Assembly: GCF_000012625.1 (NCBI RefSeq)
Contig: NC_007516.1
Location: 2,418,001 to 2,482,000 of the forward strand
Source of the DNA: Synechococcus sp. CC9605
GTDB lineage: Bacteria; Cyanobacteriota; Cyanobacteriia; PCC-6307; Cyanobiaceae
Direction: 5' to 3'
DNA length: 64,000 nucleotides
Position numbers and translations under genes: made by a program. Positions 1 through 8,516 of the stretch are shown piece by piece. Under the pieces are notes generated by a model. The model ran no database searches. It saw only the letters and a list, made by a program, of their open reading frames with translations, and was not told the DNA's origin. How positions within the stretch are numbered: position 1 is the first letter of the stretch; each line of letters starts with the position of its first letter.

Positions 1-2
1 CC

Positions 3-647
3 TTTGCAGGGCTGATCATCAGCGACCAAAACGAGGCGTTGTTGTCATCGTCCCCGGAGCGGTTTCTGCAGGTGAGTGCCGAGGGAGCTGTACAAACCCG
101 GCCGATCAAAGGCACCAGGCCTCGCCATGGCGACCCCGAACAGGATGCGAATCTCGCCACGGAACTCGTGTGCAGCGATAAGGACCGGGCCGAGAACGTG
201 ATGATCGTCGACCTGCTGCGGAATGACCTCGGTCGTGCCTGCCAGCCGGGTTCGATCCAGGTTCCCCAACTGGTGGGGCTCGAAAGTTACGCCTCCGTGC
301 ATCACCTCACCTCGGTCGTGGAGGGACAGCTGCAGGCCGGGTTGAGCTGGGTCGATCTCCTGGAAGCCAGTTGGCCTGGGGGGTCGATCAGCGGGGCGCC
401 GAAACTGCGGGCCTGCCAACGTTTGCATGAGCTCGAGCCCACCAGCCGAGGGCCTTACTGCGGATCACTGCTGCGGATCGACTGGGACGGCAGCTTCGAC
501 AGCAACATCTTGATCCGATCTTTACTGCGCCAAGGCGACACCCTGCGGGCCCATGCCGGCTGCGGAATTGTCGCCGACTCGGATCCCCTTGGCGAAGCAG
601 AGGAGTTGATGTGGAAACTGCAGCCATTGCTGGAGGCGCTGGCATGA
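3..647 (+). CDS. pabB: aminodeoxychorismate synthase component I, C-terminal part (partial)
   Basis: The 3' end of a chorismate-binding enzyme that enters at the left edge. It converts chorismate plus ammonia to 4-amino-4-deoxychorismate for p-aminobenzoate and folate synthesis. The reading frame is already open at base 3. Visible motifs are SSPERF, PIKGTRPR, IVDLLRNDLGR, the GGSISGAPK loop and a C-terminal CGIVADSDP stretch. The lysine of PIKGT is the PabB-type active-site residue; TrpE has alanine there, so anthranilate synthase is less likely. The stop overlaps the ATG of the downstream lyase (ATGA), as expected for a pabB-pabC pair. The start and N-terminal domain lie outside the window. 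Confidence 0.9.
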   Translation, partial: FAGLIISDQNEALLSSSPERFLQVSAEGAVQTRPIKGTRPRHGDPEQDANLATELVCSDKDRAENVMIVDLLRNDLGRACQPGSIQVPQLVGLESYASVHHLTSVVEGQLQAGLSWVDLLEASWPGGSISGAPKLRACQRLHELEPTSRGPYCGSLLRIDWDGSFDSNILIRSLLRQGDTLRAHAGCGIVADSDPLGEAEELMWKLQPLLEALA

Positions 648-1456
648 CCACATCAGTCGCCTGGATCGAGGGCCAGTGGGGAACAGCTGCAAGCCTGCAG
701 CTTCCCCTCGACGACCGCGCCCTGCTCCTGGCCGATGGCCTCTTTGAAACCGTGCTGATCCGCAACGGTGGGGCGCAACTCCTGCAGGAACATCTGCAGC
801 GATGGAGCGAGAGTGCGGCCCTGCTGGGCATGGACCCACCACCGCAGCGAAACGCGCTGGAGCCTCTGATTACAGAAGCGATTCAGCGAAGCCAACTGAG
901 CGAAGCCGATGGAGCCCTGCGCCTCAACTGGAGCCGGGGCAGCACACCCCAACGCGGAATCGCACTGCCGGCTCCAGGGCACCACCGCTTTTGGCTCACG
1001 CTCCAGGCCTGTGCACCAACGTTTTCAGCCGTCAGCACCATCACCAGTCGCCATGAACGCCGCAATGCTTCCAGCCGCTTGAGCCGATGCAAAACCTTCG
1101 CCTACGGGCAATCGATCCAGGCACGCAGGGAAGCCCAGGACCAAGGGGCCGAAGACGCTCTGCTCTTGAACACGGCTGGAGCTCTGTGCTGCGGAACGGC
1201 GGCCAATCTGCTGGTCCGGCGACGCGGACAGTGGCTGACACCGCCCCTCAGCAGCGGCTGTCTCCCGGGGGTGATGCGGGGCCGTGCACTCGCCCGAGGC
1301 ATCGCGGTGGAAACCGAGCTGGCGGCCGCGTTCGATGCCGACGATCAGGCTGTTCTGATCAACAGCCTCAGCTGTCGACCGATCGCATCCCACAACGGCA
1401 AACCGATGGCGGCAACGTCGACTGCAGTGGATCTATGGCAATCACTACTCCATTGA
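644..1456 (+). CDS. pabC: aminodeoxychorismate lyase-like class IV aminotransferase
   Basis: A 270-residue PLP enzyme of fold type IV, the family of 4-amino-4-deoxychorismate lyase and branched-chain aminotransferases. The N-terminal stretch DDRALLLADGLFETV is typical. The lysine in the RLSRCKTFAYGQ segment sits where the PLP-binding lysine is expected. The ATG at 644 overlaps the pabB stop, so it is preferred over an in-frame ATG at 611 inside pabB. Coupling to pabB supports the lyase role, releasing pyruvate and p-aminobenzoate. Sequence alone does not exclude a branched-chain or D-amino-acid aminotransferase. Confidence 0.85.
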   Translation: MTTSVAWIEGQWGTAASLQLPLDDRALLLADGLFETVLIRNGGAQLLQEHLQRWSESAALLGMDPPPQRNALEPLITEAIQRSQLSEADGALRLNWSRGSTPQRGIALPAPGHHRFWLTLQACAPTFSAVSTITSRHERRNASSRLSRCKTFAYGQSIQARREAQDQGAEDALLLNTAGALCCGTAANLLVRRRGQWLTPPLSSGCLPGVMRGRALARGIAVETELAAAFDADDQAVLINSLSCRPIASHNGKPMAATSTAVDLWQSLLH

Positions 1457-1475
1457 GCCAAAAGCAAGCGATGGC

Positions 1476-2267
1476 CTAGATCCGAAGAATCCGGCGCACA
1501 GCCTCGTCCCAGCCATGGGCATGGGGGGCTGCCGCCAGCTGGAAACGTCCGGCAGCGATCCCGGAATTCAACTCGGGATGGGGGCCATCGGGCCCGGGCA
1601 CAACAACAGCAATGTCGGCCACCTCGAGCAACGGCAGATCGTTGGGTGAATCCCCCAAAGCCAAGACCTGCACCTGCTCAGCACCCAGATGTCGCTTCAG
1701 GGTGGCCAAAGCCTTGCCTTTGCTGATGTCTGGGCCCAGCAGGTGACCCATGCGGTTGCCCTGCACCACCGTCAGGCCCATCCGCTGCACCAGGGCCTCA
1801 AGCCGGTGACGCCCCTCCGCCGAGGGCGGCACAAAAGGCACGCTGCAACAGCGCCGCTGGGCCTGGCGTAAAGCTTCACCGCCAAGCCCCAACAACCGCT
1901 GCCCATCCTCTTCACTGAGTTCATCCAATGGACGCAGGGGCTCACCCAACTCGGCCTCAAGACGCTGCAACTGAGGTTTCAGCGCCGTCCAATCCGGGCC
2001 CAACGGCAGCTCCCAAGGCTCCCCTGCCGGGGTTTCCCCGTGCACGGCGCCACCGTTTTCAACGATGTATGGGTCATGAAGCCCCGCCTCGGCGCGAAAG
2101 CCGCGCACTTCCTCGGCCGTTTTGCTGGTGCAGGGAATCACTGGAATCCGGTGCTGTTGCAGCTGACGGATCAGATCCTTGGCCGGCGACCAGTCGTAGC
2201 TGTGATCCAGCAACGTGCCGTCGAGATCGGTCACCACCCACCACGCCTGCTCGCCACTCGCGGTCAT
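1476..2267 (-). CDS. HAD phosphatase, glucosyl-3-phosphoglycerate (mannosyl-3-phosphoglycerate-type) phosphatase
   Basis: A 263-residue HAD hydrolase of the mannosyl-3-phosphoglycerate phosphatase type. Motif I is TDLDGT near residues 13-18, with both nucleophile and acid/base aspartates. The segment PCTSKTAEEV gives motif II, and LGDSPNDLPLL is motif IV with metal-binding Asp residues. The ATG at 2267 overlaps the TGA of the upstream phosphorylase (ATGA), which fixes the start. With gpgS divergently encoded nearby, the likely job is to dephosphorylate glucosyl-3-phosphoglycerate to glucosylglycerate, a compatible solute. A mannosyl substrate cannot be excluded from sequence. Confidence 0.85.
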   Translation of the reverse strand: MTASGEQAWWVVTDLDGTLLDHSYDWSPAKDLIRQLQQHRIPVIPCTSKTAEEVRGFRAEAGLHDPYIVENGGAVHGETPAGEPWELPLGPDWTALKPQLQRLEAELGEPLRPLDELSEEDGQRLLGLGGEALRQAQRRCCSVPFVPPSAEGRHRLEALVQRMGLTVVQGNRMGHLLGPDISKGKALATLKRHLGAEQVQVLALGDSPNDLPLLEVADIAVVVPGPDGPHPELNSGIAAGRFQLAAAPHAHGWDEAVRRILRI

Positions 2268-4009
2268 GGCTGAACCAACCAATGCACCGCATAAGGCTCT
2301 AGCGAATGCGACTGATGTGGTTCGAACACATGACCGCTCAGGCAATCGGCCCAGGGCTGGTTCAGATCACCACCCAGGCCCCTGAGGCGAAAGCTGAGGC
2401 GCGCTGACGTGACGTTGTGAACAGCCACCAGCGTTTCCCCCCCACGGGAGCGCCGCAGAATGACGCAATCACTACGGTCCGTGCTCAGCACCGTCATCGG
2501 GGCATCCGGGTGCAAGGCCGGGTGAACAGCCCGTTCAGCCAGAGCCCGCCGCAACACCGGCAGCAGCGCGAAGACATCTGAATCGGGATCCGCCAGGCGA
2601 CGCTCCAGCGCCTGGGCCGTGAATTGGGGCCGATTCAGATCCCGGCGATGGCCCGTGCGGCGAAAGCGAGTCAAATCATTGGGAGCCGCCAGCAACGCCG
2701 GCAGATAGAAGGCAGGGACACCTGGCAAGGCCAGGATCAACAGCTGGGTGAGCAGAAAGCGCTCCCTTTGGAGATGCGTGGGATCAATCCCCCCATCCGC
2801 CATGGCACTCCACCAGCTGATGTTGATCTCGTAAGGGACCTCCTCACCGGAACTGAGCATCCTGTGGCTGACCAGTCCACCCCGTTGCTCGCAGCCGATC
2901 AACAGCTGCAGCAAGCGCTTCTGGGGCATCAGACCCTCCAGGGGTCTTAAACCGACCCCGTCATGACAGGCGGTGAAATTGAGCAGCCCTGTCTGCGGCG
3001 GCAAGTCTGGCCAACGACTCAGCCAGGCATTGAGTAAGTCAGCCCGACCACTGACACTGGCCTCCAGCAGCAAGGGCGGCAGGGGAAAGTTGTAAGCGAG
3101 ATGCGCTTCATCACCACTCCTCAGATAGGAGAGATTTTCCTGCTCCGGCACGTTGGTTTCCGTAACCACAACGCCATCGGGACCCACCTGATCGAGCAGC
3201 AGACGCAGCACCCGAACCAGTTGATGGGCCTGCGGCAGATGAATGCATGAAGTGTGGGGTTCCTTCCAGACAAAACCCACGGCATCCAGACGGATCCAAC
3301 GCACCCCATGCCGGGCCATCCGCTGCATGAGACGGGCAAAGCCCAGCAGCACCTCCACACTGCGCCAGTTGAGATCCACCTGATCTGGACCAAAGGTGGT
3401 CCAGACTTGTCGCGACCCCTTGGCCCCCCTCAATTGCGTGAACAGATTTGAGCTGCGCGGACGAACCACATCCGCCCAGCAGGGATCGGGGGCTGCTTCC
3501 AGGACACAGGAGCGGCCGGGCTGCTCATCGCGCATGAACTGCTGCACCCAGGGGTGAGAGGCCGACACGTGATTAAGAACGAGATCGGCCATCAGCCGTC
3601 GGCCCTGGGAGAGGGCAGCAAGGTCGCTCCAATCGCCGAAACGCTGCTCGAGTTTCGTGTGGCTGGCCACCGCAAAACCGCCGTCACTGGTGGATTCCAA
3701 GAACGGCAGCACATGAATCACCGCTGCGAAGGGCTGCAGATGGCGATTCACAAACGACTTCAGCGCTTGAAGACCAGGCCCACCCTCATCGCCAATGGTG
3801 TCGGCGTAGGTGATCAAGACCACATCGCGGCCATCCCAGCGCTCCGTGGGTTCTGCCTTATCGCCATCTCCTGACGATTCGCTCAAGATCTGCAGCAATT
3901 GCGACGACAACTCCTGGCCATCCCCGGAAGAATCAACGGGGTACAGATCGCCAAGCAGGGTCCGCAGCGTCTCGTCGCGCGGGGGCTGCATCACGTTCTT
4001 CCTCAACAC
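2264..4009 (-). CDS. GH13 subfamily 18 phosphorylase, probably glucosylglycerate phosphorylase
   Basis: A 581-residue alpha-amylase-superfamily protein of the sucrose-phosphorylase type. The barrel motifs are clear: ADLVLNHVS near 141-149, WIRLDAVGF with the predicted nucleophile Asp242, VVTETNV with acid/base Glu284, and FTACHDG with Asp350. This subfamily phosphorolyses alpha-glucosides to alpha-glucose-1-phosphate. Beside GpgS and a GpgP-like phosphatase the most likely substrate is glucosylglycerate rather than sucrose. That substrate is an inference from context. A second in-frame ATG lies at 3991. The start is about 50 bases from gpgS, so the two genes share a very short divergent promoter region. 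Confidence 0.8.
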   Translation of the reverse strand: MLRKNVMQPPRDETLRTLLGDLYPVDSSGDGQELSSQLLQILSESSGDGDKAEPTERWDGRDVVLITYADTIGDEGGPGLQALKSFVNRHLQPFAAVIHVLPFLESTSDGGFAVASHTKLEQRFGDWSDLAALSQGRRLMADLVLNHVSASHPWVQQFMRDEQPGRSCVLEAAPDPCWADVVRPRSSNLFTQLRGAKGSRQVWTTFGPDQVDLNWRSVEVLLGFARLMQRMARHGVRWIRLDAVGFVWKEPHTSCIHLPQAHQLVRVLRLLLDQVGPDGVVVTETNVPEQENLSYLRSGDEAHLAYNFPLPPLLLEASVSGRADLLNAWLSRWPDLPPQTGLLNFTACHDGVGLRPLEGLMPQKRLLQLLIGCEQRGGLVSHRMLSSGEEVPYEINISWWSAMADGGIDPTHLQRERFLLTQLLILALPGVPAFYLPALLAAPNDLTRFRRTGHRRDLNRPQFTAQALERRLADPDSDVFALLPVLRRALAERAVHPALHPDAPMTVLSTDRSDCVILRRSRGGETLVAVHNVTSARLSFRLRGLGGDLNQPWADCLSGHVFEPHQSHSLEPYAVHWLVQP

Positions 4010-4060
4010 CGTTCAGGTATGGGGCAGGACTCTGACCTCTGTTGTTGCATCGAACACCAC

Positions 4061-5311
4061 ATGGATTTTCAACAGGGCCTGATCAGCACCGTCCACGATT
4101 ACAGCTTGGGCAATCTTGATGCGGTTGCCTTCAACCAGGAATTAAGTCAGCGACCCACCACCCTGCTGATCCCCTGCCTGATGGAGGAATTCAGCCGCCC
4201 GGCCCTCGGCCTGATTCGCGACACACTCTCAGGTCTGAAGGGACTCAACGAGCTGGTGGTGGCGCTGGCAGCCAAAAGCGCCGAAGACGTCAAAGCGGCA
4301 GAAAAATTCTTTGAAGGGATGCCCTTCCCTGTTCGAGTGCACTGGACCAACGGACCCGCCGTCCGTGAGTTACTCGAGTCCGTCGGCGAACTGGGGCTCG
4401 ACGTGACCGGACCACCGGGCAAAGGCTGGGCCGTTTGGCAGGGGCTCGGGGTGGCTTGCCAGAATGCTGAGGTGGTTGGCCTGTTCGATGCCGACATCAG
4501 AACCTTTGGATCGGCGTATCCAGAGCGCATGCTCCGTCCCCTTCTGGATCGATCCCACGGCATTGCCTACGTCAAGGCGTTCTACAGCCGTCTATCTCTC
4601 GAAACCCAAGCGCTTCAGGGCCGAGCCACCCGACTGTTTGTTGGCCCACTGCTGGCCAGCCTGGAGCAGGTTTTCGGGCCTCTGCCGTACCTGGAGTACC
4701 TGCAGTCATTCCGGTATCCCCTGGCTGGTGAATTCGCCTTCACCGCCGATCTGGCCATGAATCTGCGCATTCCATCGGACTGGGGACTGGAGGTGGGACT
4801 GCTGTCTGAGGTGTATCGGCATGTGGCCTCCAGCCGAATCGCTCAAGTGGATCTGGGGCTGTTCGACCACAAACACAAGGAGCTGGGTCAGCAACCCAGC
4901 GAAGGCCTGCAGCGCATGGCAGGCGAGATTTTCGGCACGGTCTTGCGCGGCCTGATGGAACACGAAGGCTGTGTGATGTCGATGGATCAACTGCCAACCC
5001 TGGAAGTGCTGTACCGGCGGGTTGGTGAGGATCGCGTACGGCAGTTCGGCCTTGATTCAGCGATCAATCGATTGCCTTATGACCGCCATGGCGAAGAACT
5101 GGCGGTTCAAAATTTCGCCGGCCTGCTGCGCCCCGGCCTGGCCAAGCTGATGCAGGCACCGATTGCCCATCAACTTCCCAGCTGGTCGCGACTGCGGAGC
5201 TGCAATTCAGCCCTTCAAGCTGACCTGGCCGCAGCAGGACAGGCAGATCGCACATCCCCGAAACGGCCGAATCACAACCCGCAACTCATCACCTCTGAAC
5301 TCGCTGCTTGA
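4061..5311 (+). CDS. gpgS: glucosyl-3-phosphoglycerate synthase (GT81 family)
   Basis: A 416-residue GT-A glycosyltransferase matching GpgS, which joins NDP-glucose to 3-phosphoglycerate. Landmarks are LLIPCLMEEF near residue 35, PGKGWAVWQGL near 119-129, and the metal-binding DAD motif at Asp143-Asp145 inside GLFDADIRTF. The ATG at 4061 begins the homologous protein; in-frame codons upstream lie over the divergent phosphorylase gene. With the adjacent phosphatase and phosphorylase it forms a synthesis-and-recycling module for glucosylglycerate, an osmolyte known in marine picocyanobacteria. Confidence 0.9.
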   Translation: MDFQQGLISTVHDYSLGNLDAVAFNQELSQRPTTLLIPCLMEEFSRPALGLIRDTLSGLKGLNELVVALAAKSAEDVKAAEKFFEGMPFPVRVHWTNGPAVRELLESVGELGLDVTGPPGKGWAVWQGLGVACQNAEVVGLFDADIRTFGSAYPERMLRPLLDRSHGIAYVKAFYSRLSLETQALQGRATRLFVGPLLASLEQVFGPLPYLEYLQSFRYPLAGEFAFTADLAMNLRIPSDWGLEVGLLSEVYRHVASSRIAQVDLGLFDHKHKELGQQPSEGLQRMAGEIFGTVLRGLMEHEGCVMSMDQLPTLEVLYRRVGEDRVRQFGLDSAINRLPYDRHGEELAVQNFAGLLRPGLAKLMQAPIAHQLPSWSRLRSCNSALQADLAAAGQADRTSPKRPNHNPQLITSELAA

Positions 5312-5320
5312 AGTCAGCTC

Positions 5321-5503
5321 TCAGCCCAGCTGCTCCCGCTGCCGCGTGATCCAAACCGTTGCAGCGCGCTGAGAATGCCAGTCCTGAAGCAATTGCTTGG
5401 CCAACACCTGCAGCTGCTGTGGATCGATTGTTGATTCGATCGCTCGATTCATCCGCTCAACACCAAAGTGTTGAGAGACACTCAAATTGACTAATTTCTC
5501 CAT
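5321..5503 (-). CDS. small conserved cyanobacterial protein of unknown function
   Basis: A 60-residue soluble protein, convergent with gpgS and ending 9 bases from its stop. The pattern SVSQHFGVERMNRAIES, then a helix rich in Leu, Lys and Gln, then HSQRAATVWITRQ, resembles small all-helical proteins I associate with cyanobacterial genomes. I do not recognise a function. No signal peptide or membrane segment is visible. Support comes from its protein-like composition and its fit between convergent neighbours. Confidence 0.6.
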   Translation of the reverse strand: MEKLVNLSVSQHFGVERMNRAIESTIDPQQLQVLAKQLLQDWHSQRAATVWITRQREQLG

Positions 5504-5768
5504 CCGGCAATCTCCAATTTCAACAAATCAATCATGCAAACAGCCGCAAAAGAGATTTGTTTCAGTTGAAACGAAAGTGCAGCCATTTGTAATGACCAAA
5601 ACCCGGAGCGGCGCCCGCCCCACCAAGGCCTGACCCAGATCGTGATGATCGATACAAAAGCGACCGATTCTGTATCAACTCATCTGTGCCAAATCTAAAG
5701 GCGTGCTGATTCGGTGACCAATCAAACACCCCTCTTGCCTTCAGACAACGATATTGACATGATTCCAG

Positions 5769-6023
5769 ATGGTCAAGATGATTGAGTGTGTTTACAAAAA
5801 CGACACCAGTCGGATGGTGATCGTGAAATGTATTGGTGCAGACCACTTCTACCGAGAGAAGGTGGTGATGCCCACAGAAGTTTTTTGGTTCGAAGCGCCC
5901 GAGGATGCGCGCCTTGAAATCTGGAAAATGTCGATGACAGGGCAGATGCTGCATGTGCGTGCTGACGTGAGCGATTACGCCATGAACGATGAGCTTGCAA
6001 CAAAATCCCTCTGGGCCAGCTGA
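5769..6023 (+). CDS. DUF1830 domain protein
   Basis: An 84-residue protein with the recognisable DUF1830 pattern ECVYKNDTSRMVIVKCIG, then HFYREKVVMPTEVFWFEAP and DARLEIW. This small beta-rich family is largely restricted to cyanobacteria and has no known function. Two ATG codons are available, at 5769 and 5778. The roughly 265 bases upstream hold no convincing gene. Confidence 0.75.
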   Translation: MVKMIECVYKNDTSRMVIVKCIGADHFYREKVVMPTEVFWFEAPEDARLEIWKMSMTGQMLHVRADVSDYAMNDELATKSLWAS

Positions 6024-6051
6024 TCGATTGCGCGAAGCAATCCATCACTCG

Positions 6052-6468
6052 TTAGGCAACGCCCCGATACATGCGGGACGACTTCCCCCTTGTGCAATCC
6101 AACTTCAGAAGATCAGCGGTGGCACGGGACCGCACAACCCCATGGGGCCGCACCGGAGCACCGGCGGCTTTCACAGGGTTGATGCCCAGCAATTCGGCTG
6201 TCATGCGGGAGCGCAGGACGCCGCCCCGCTGAATCGGAGCACGGTCGAGCCGCTTGGCCTGAAGAGAACGAACAGGGACACCGCGGTAGACAAGGCGCGT
6301 ATCCGCTTTTGGACCCTCCAGCTTGAGCAGGGCCGCCGTGGGAGCAGAGCGGATGACCCGCGTCTCTTGTACCGGAGTGCGATACACCAGCTGCTGGAAA
6401 GGAGCTTCAGAGTTGGTGAGCAGAGAACCCCGTTCGTAACAGACTCCGCGGAAAGTGAGAACTGACAT
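6052..6468 (-). CDS. DUF4278 domain protein with internal repeats
   Basis: A 138-residue basic protein beginning MSVLTFRGVCYE and ending MYRGVA, the YRG signature of the cyanobacterial DUF4278 family. A 13-residue module of the form V-x-R-S-x-x-T-A-x-L-L-x-(L/I) occurs three times, at about 38-50, 84-96 and 111-123. No transmembrane or signal segment is seen. A second, 55-residue DUF4278 gene lies at 21595, and the two share an upstream motif (see 6532-6556). Function unknown. Confidence 0.75.
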   Translation of the reverse strand: MSVLTFRGVCYERGSLLTNSEAPFQQLVYRTPVQETRVIRSAPTAALLKLEGPKADTRLVYRGVPVRSLQAKRLDRAPIQRGGVLRSRMTAELLGINPVKAAGAPVRPHGVVRSRATADLLKLDCTRGKSSRMYRGVA

Positions 6469-6531
6469 GGCGACGACGGCAAATGACGAGCCCCCGTTCC
6501 CTGACTCGTTGTAGATGCGCCCTAGTTCAGG

Positions 6532-6556
6532 GTGAACGCAGTGTAGCCGTTGCTAC
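6532..6556 (-). promoter_or_regulatory. dyad promoter motif, NtcA-box-like, upstream of the DUF4278 gene
   Basis: Read toward the DUF4278 gene, the sequence is GTAGCAACGGCTAC, five variable bases, then GTTCAC. The first part fits the NtcA consensus GTA-N8-TAC exactly and lies inside a larger palindrome (TGTAGC-N4-GCTACA). The motif ends 63 bases before the ATG at 6468. The same arrangement precedes the DUF4278 gene at 21595. No TAN3T -10 element sits at the spacing usual for NtcA activation, so the regulator is uncertain. The box could also serve the divergent gene at 6691. Confidence 0.5.
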
Positions 6557-6690
6557 AGACACAGTTTGACGATTCGCTCTCTTGGCATGGCGTTCACATG
6601 GCTACACATCGGCCAAAAAAAAACTTTTTTTAATGGTTAGGCCGCGATGTAGACAGAAGGGAATTTCGTTTTATCGGGCATCGCTAAGTC

Positions 6691-7170
6691 ATGCCAAAAG
6701 AAGTCGCCACAACGCCTCGGATCCTGCTGGCCACAGCCGTGGTCTTGCTCTGCCAAGCCTGCAACGGCGCTCCCACAGAGACACGACTGCACGAAGCAGA
6801 GCCCGGCGACGCCCTAGTGATCGATGGCGAAACGACGATCACACTGACCCAAGCGTTTCGTCCGGGAACACCCAACGGACTCTTTGACGGAGGGGTTTTG
6901 GTCAGCACTCCAGGAGTGGAGGAGAGAAGCGCCGAAGTCAACGCTGTATGCAGCATGCCTGACCTGCCGAATTGGCCCGACTACGACAACATCTACGGCC
7001 GGTGGCTGGAAACAGGCGAAGCCCCTGGCGCAGAAGGCGGTAACACCGACTGGCAACTGCTGATCTACTTCGACGGCACCAATCAAAACAAAGGCGGCGA
7101 AGAGGCACCCCCTTGGGCGCAACGCCTTGCCCAGAACGCCTGCCGAAAAGGAGATTTCAGCGACAAGTGA
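6691..7170 (+). CDS. putative exported or lipid-anchored protein of unknown function
   Basis: A 159-residue protein with an N-terminal hydrophobic segment (ILLATAVVLLCQAC, residues about 11-24) suggesting a signal peptide. The cysteine at 24 is preceded by CQA, a poor lipobox, so lipid attachment is doubtful. The mature part is acidic and contains three further cysteines. I do not recognise the family. It lies 118 bases upstream of amiF on the same strand, so it may be expressed with the formamidase. An A9-C-T7 tract at 6615-6631 precedes it. Confidence 0.6.
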   Translation: MPKEVATTPRILLATAVVLLCQACNGAPTETRLHEAEPGDALVIDGETTITLTQAFRPGTPNGLFDGGVLVSTPGVEERSAEVNAVCSMPDLPNWPDYDNIYGRWLETGEAPGAEGGNTDWQLLIYFDGTNQNKGGEEAPPWAQRLAQNACRKGDFSDK

Positions 7171-7288
7171 GCATTTATAGGTATTAATCACGACCCTTTC
7201 TAGGGCATGAAGCCTGAAACCTGCAGCAAGAGATACAACAACTGGAAAACAGCGAACGCACAATGAGTGTGGTTCCCATTTTCGTTTT

Positions 7289-8338
7289 ATGGCCAGCACC
7301 GGCAGCGTCAGCTCTTGGGAAGAATCTCTGCTCGTAGCGATGATTCAGTATCCGGTCCCAGTGATTAAAGGGCCGGAGGATATTCAGACCCAGGTTGATC
7401 AAATCTGCAAAGCAGTTGCAACAACCAAAGCCGGCTATCCAGAAGCCGACCTGATCGTGATGCCGGAGTACTCGACTCAGGGGCTCAACACATCAATCTG
7501 GACATACGATGAGATGCTCCTGACCATCGATTCACCAGAAATTGGCCGTTTCAAGCAAGCCTGCAAAGAGAACGACGTTTGGGGAGTGTTTTCATTAATG
7601 GAGGTCAATGACGACCCAAGCAAACCTCCCTTTAATACAGCAATCATCATTAATTCAGATGGCGAAATAGCACTGCACTACCGGAAACTGCAGCCCTGGG
7701 TACCCATCGAGCCTTGGTCACCAGGCAACTACGGCATGCCTGTCTGTGATGGGCCCAAAGGCTCCAAGCTCGCAGTCTGCATCTGCCATGACGGCATGTT
7801 CCCAGAACTAGCAAGAGAAGCTGCTTACAAGGGGGCGAATGTCTACATCCGCATTTCAGGTTATTCGACACAGGTCAACGACCAGTGGATTTGGACCAAC
7901 CGAACCAATGCCTGGCAGAACCTGATGTACACCATCTCGGTCAACCTGGCTGGTTACGATGGTGTCTTCTACTACTTCGGCGAAGGAACAGTCTGCAACT
8001 ACGACGGCAACGTCATTCAGCAAGGTCATCGGAACCCATGGGAAATAGTTACAGCTGAACTATTCCCACGGCTTGTTGACAAGGCGAGAGAAAATTGGGC
8101 ACTTGAAAACAACATCTTTAATCTAGGATGTCGTGCCTACGTGGGCAAGCCAGGTGGCGAAAAAGAGAACTACCTCACCTGGGTAGAAGACCTAGCCAAA
8201 GGCGAATACAAACTCCCTTGGGACAGCAGCATTCGGGTCCGCGACGGGTGGAAGTACTACCCCGAAGGCGTGAAGCTGGGACCAATGCCGAAAAACGGAA
8301 CAACAAGCGAAAAGCCTGTTGAAGCAGTGACGGTTTAA
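7289..8338 (+). CDS. amiF: formamidase, nitrilase superfamily
   Basis: A 349-residue aliphatic-amidase-family protein that hydrolyses formamide to formate and ammonia. The nitrilase catalytic triad is present as Glu60 (in VMPEYSTQG), Lys133 (in LHYRKLQPW) and Cys166 (in VCICHDG). From memory these match the positions in Helicobacter pylori AmiF, and the N-terminus aligns without adjustment, supporting the ATG at 7289. The segments [12 protein letters not shown] and [15 protein letters not shown] are strongly formamidase-like. It neighbours a decayed fmdA, fmdB and the urt transporter, which suggests uptake of short amides as nitrogen sources. GC content is lower than in flanking housekeeping genes. 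Confidence 0.93.
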   Translation: MASTGSVSSWEESLLVAMIQYPVPVIKGPEDIQTQVDQICKAVATTKAGYPEADLIVMPEYSTQGLNTSIWTYDEMLLTIDSPEIGRFKQACKENDVWGVFSLMEVNDDPSKPPFNTAIIINSDGEIALHYRKLQPWVPIEPWSPGNYGMPVCDGPKGSKLAVCICHDGMFPELAREAAYKGANVYIRISGYSTQVNDQWIWTNRTNAWQNLMYTISVNLAGYDGVFYYFGEGTVCNYDGNVIQQGHRNPWEIVTAELFPRLVDKARENWALENNIFNLGCRAYVGKPGGEKENYLTWVEDLAKGEYKLPWDSSIRVRDGWKYYPEGVKLGPMPKNGTTSEKPVEAVTV

Positions 8339-8348
8339 TGAAGTTTGC

Positions 8349-8381
8349 CCGAGGTTGGCATTGAGCTAACCTCGGCGTTTA
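8349..8381 (+). terminator. Rho-independent terminator after amiF
   Basis: An 11-bp stem (CCGAGGTTGGC pairing with GCTAACCTCGG, with one G-T pair) encloses a 5-base loop and starts 10 bases after the amiF stop. The following T run is short (GTTTAT). The stem is strong, so it probably ends amiF transcription before fmdA. Confidence 0.65.
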
Positions 8382-8516
8382 TCAAAACGACAAAGAAGTT
8401 TTAGTCGCGGCTCATACGAATATGTTTATTCCCAAAAAGTCTTAAATCAAATAAGTATCAACTTCAACATCTCTGCATTTTTGTCCTGATTTGAATGTTG
8501 TTAGTTGATGCAATTT

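Noticed and set aside
5562-5954. A 130-codon frame opposite the DUF1830 gene
   Set aside because: Cys/His-rich translation without domain signals; DUF1830 on the plus strand is recognisable.
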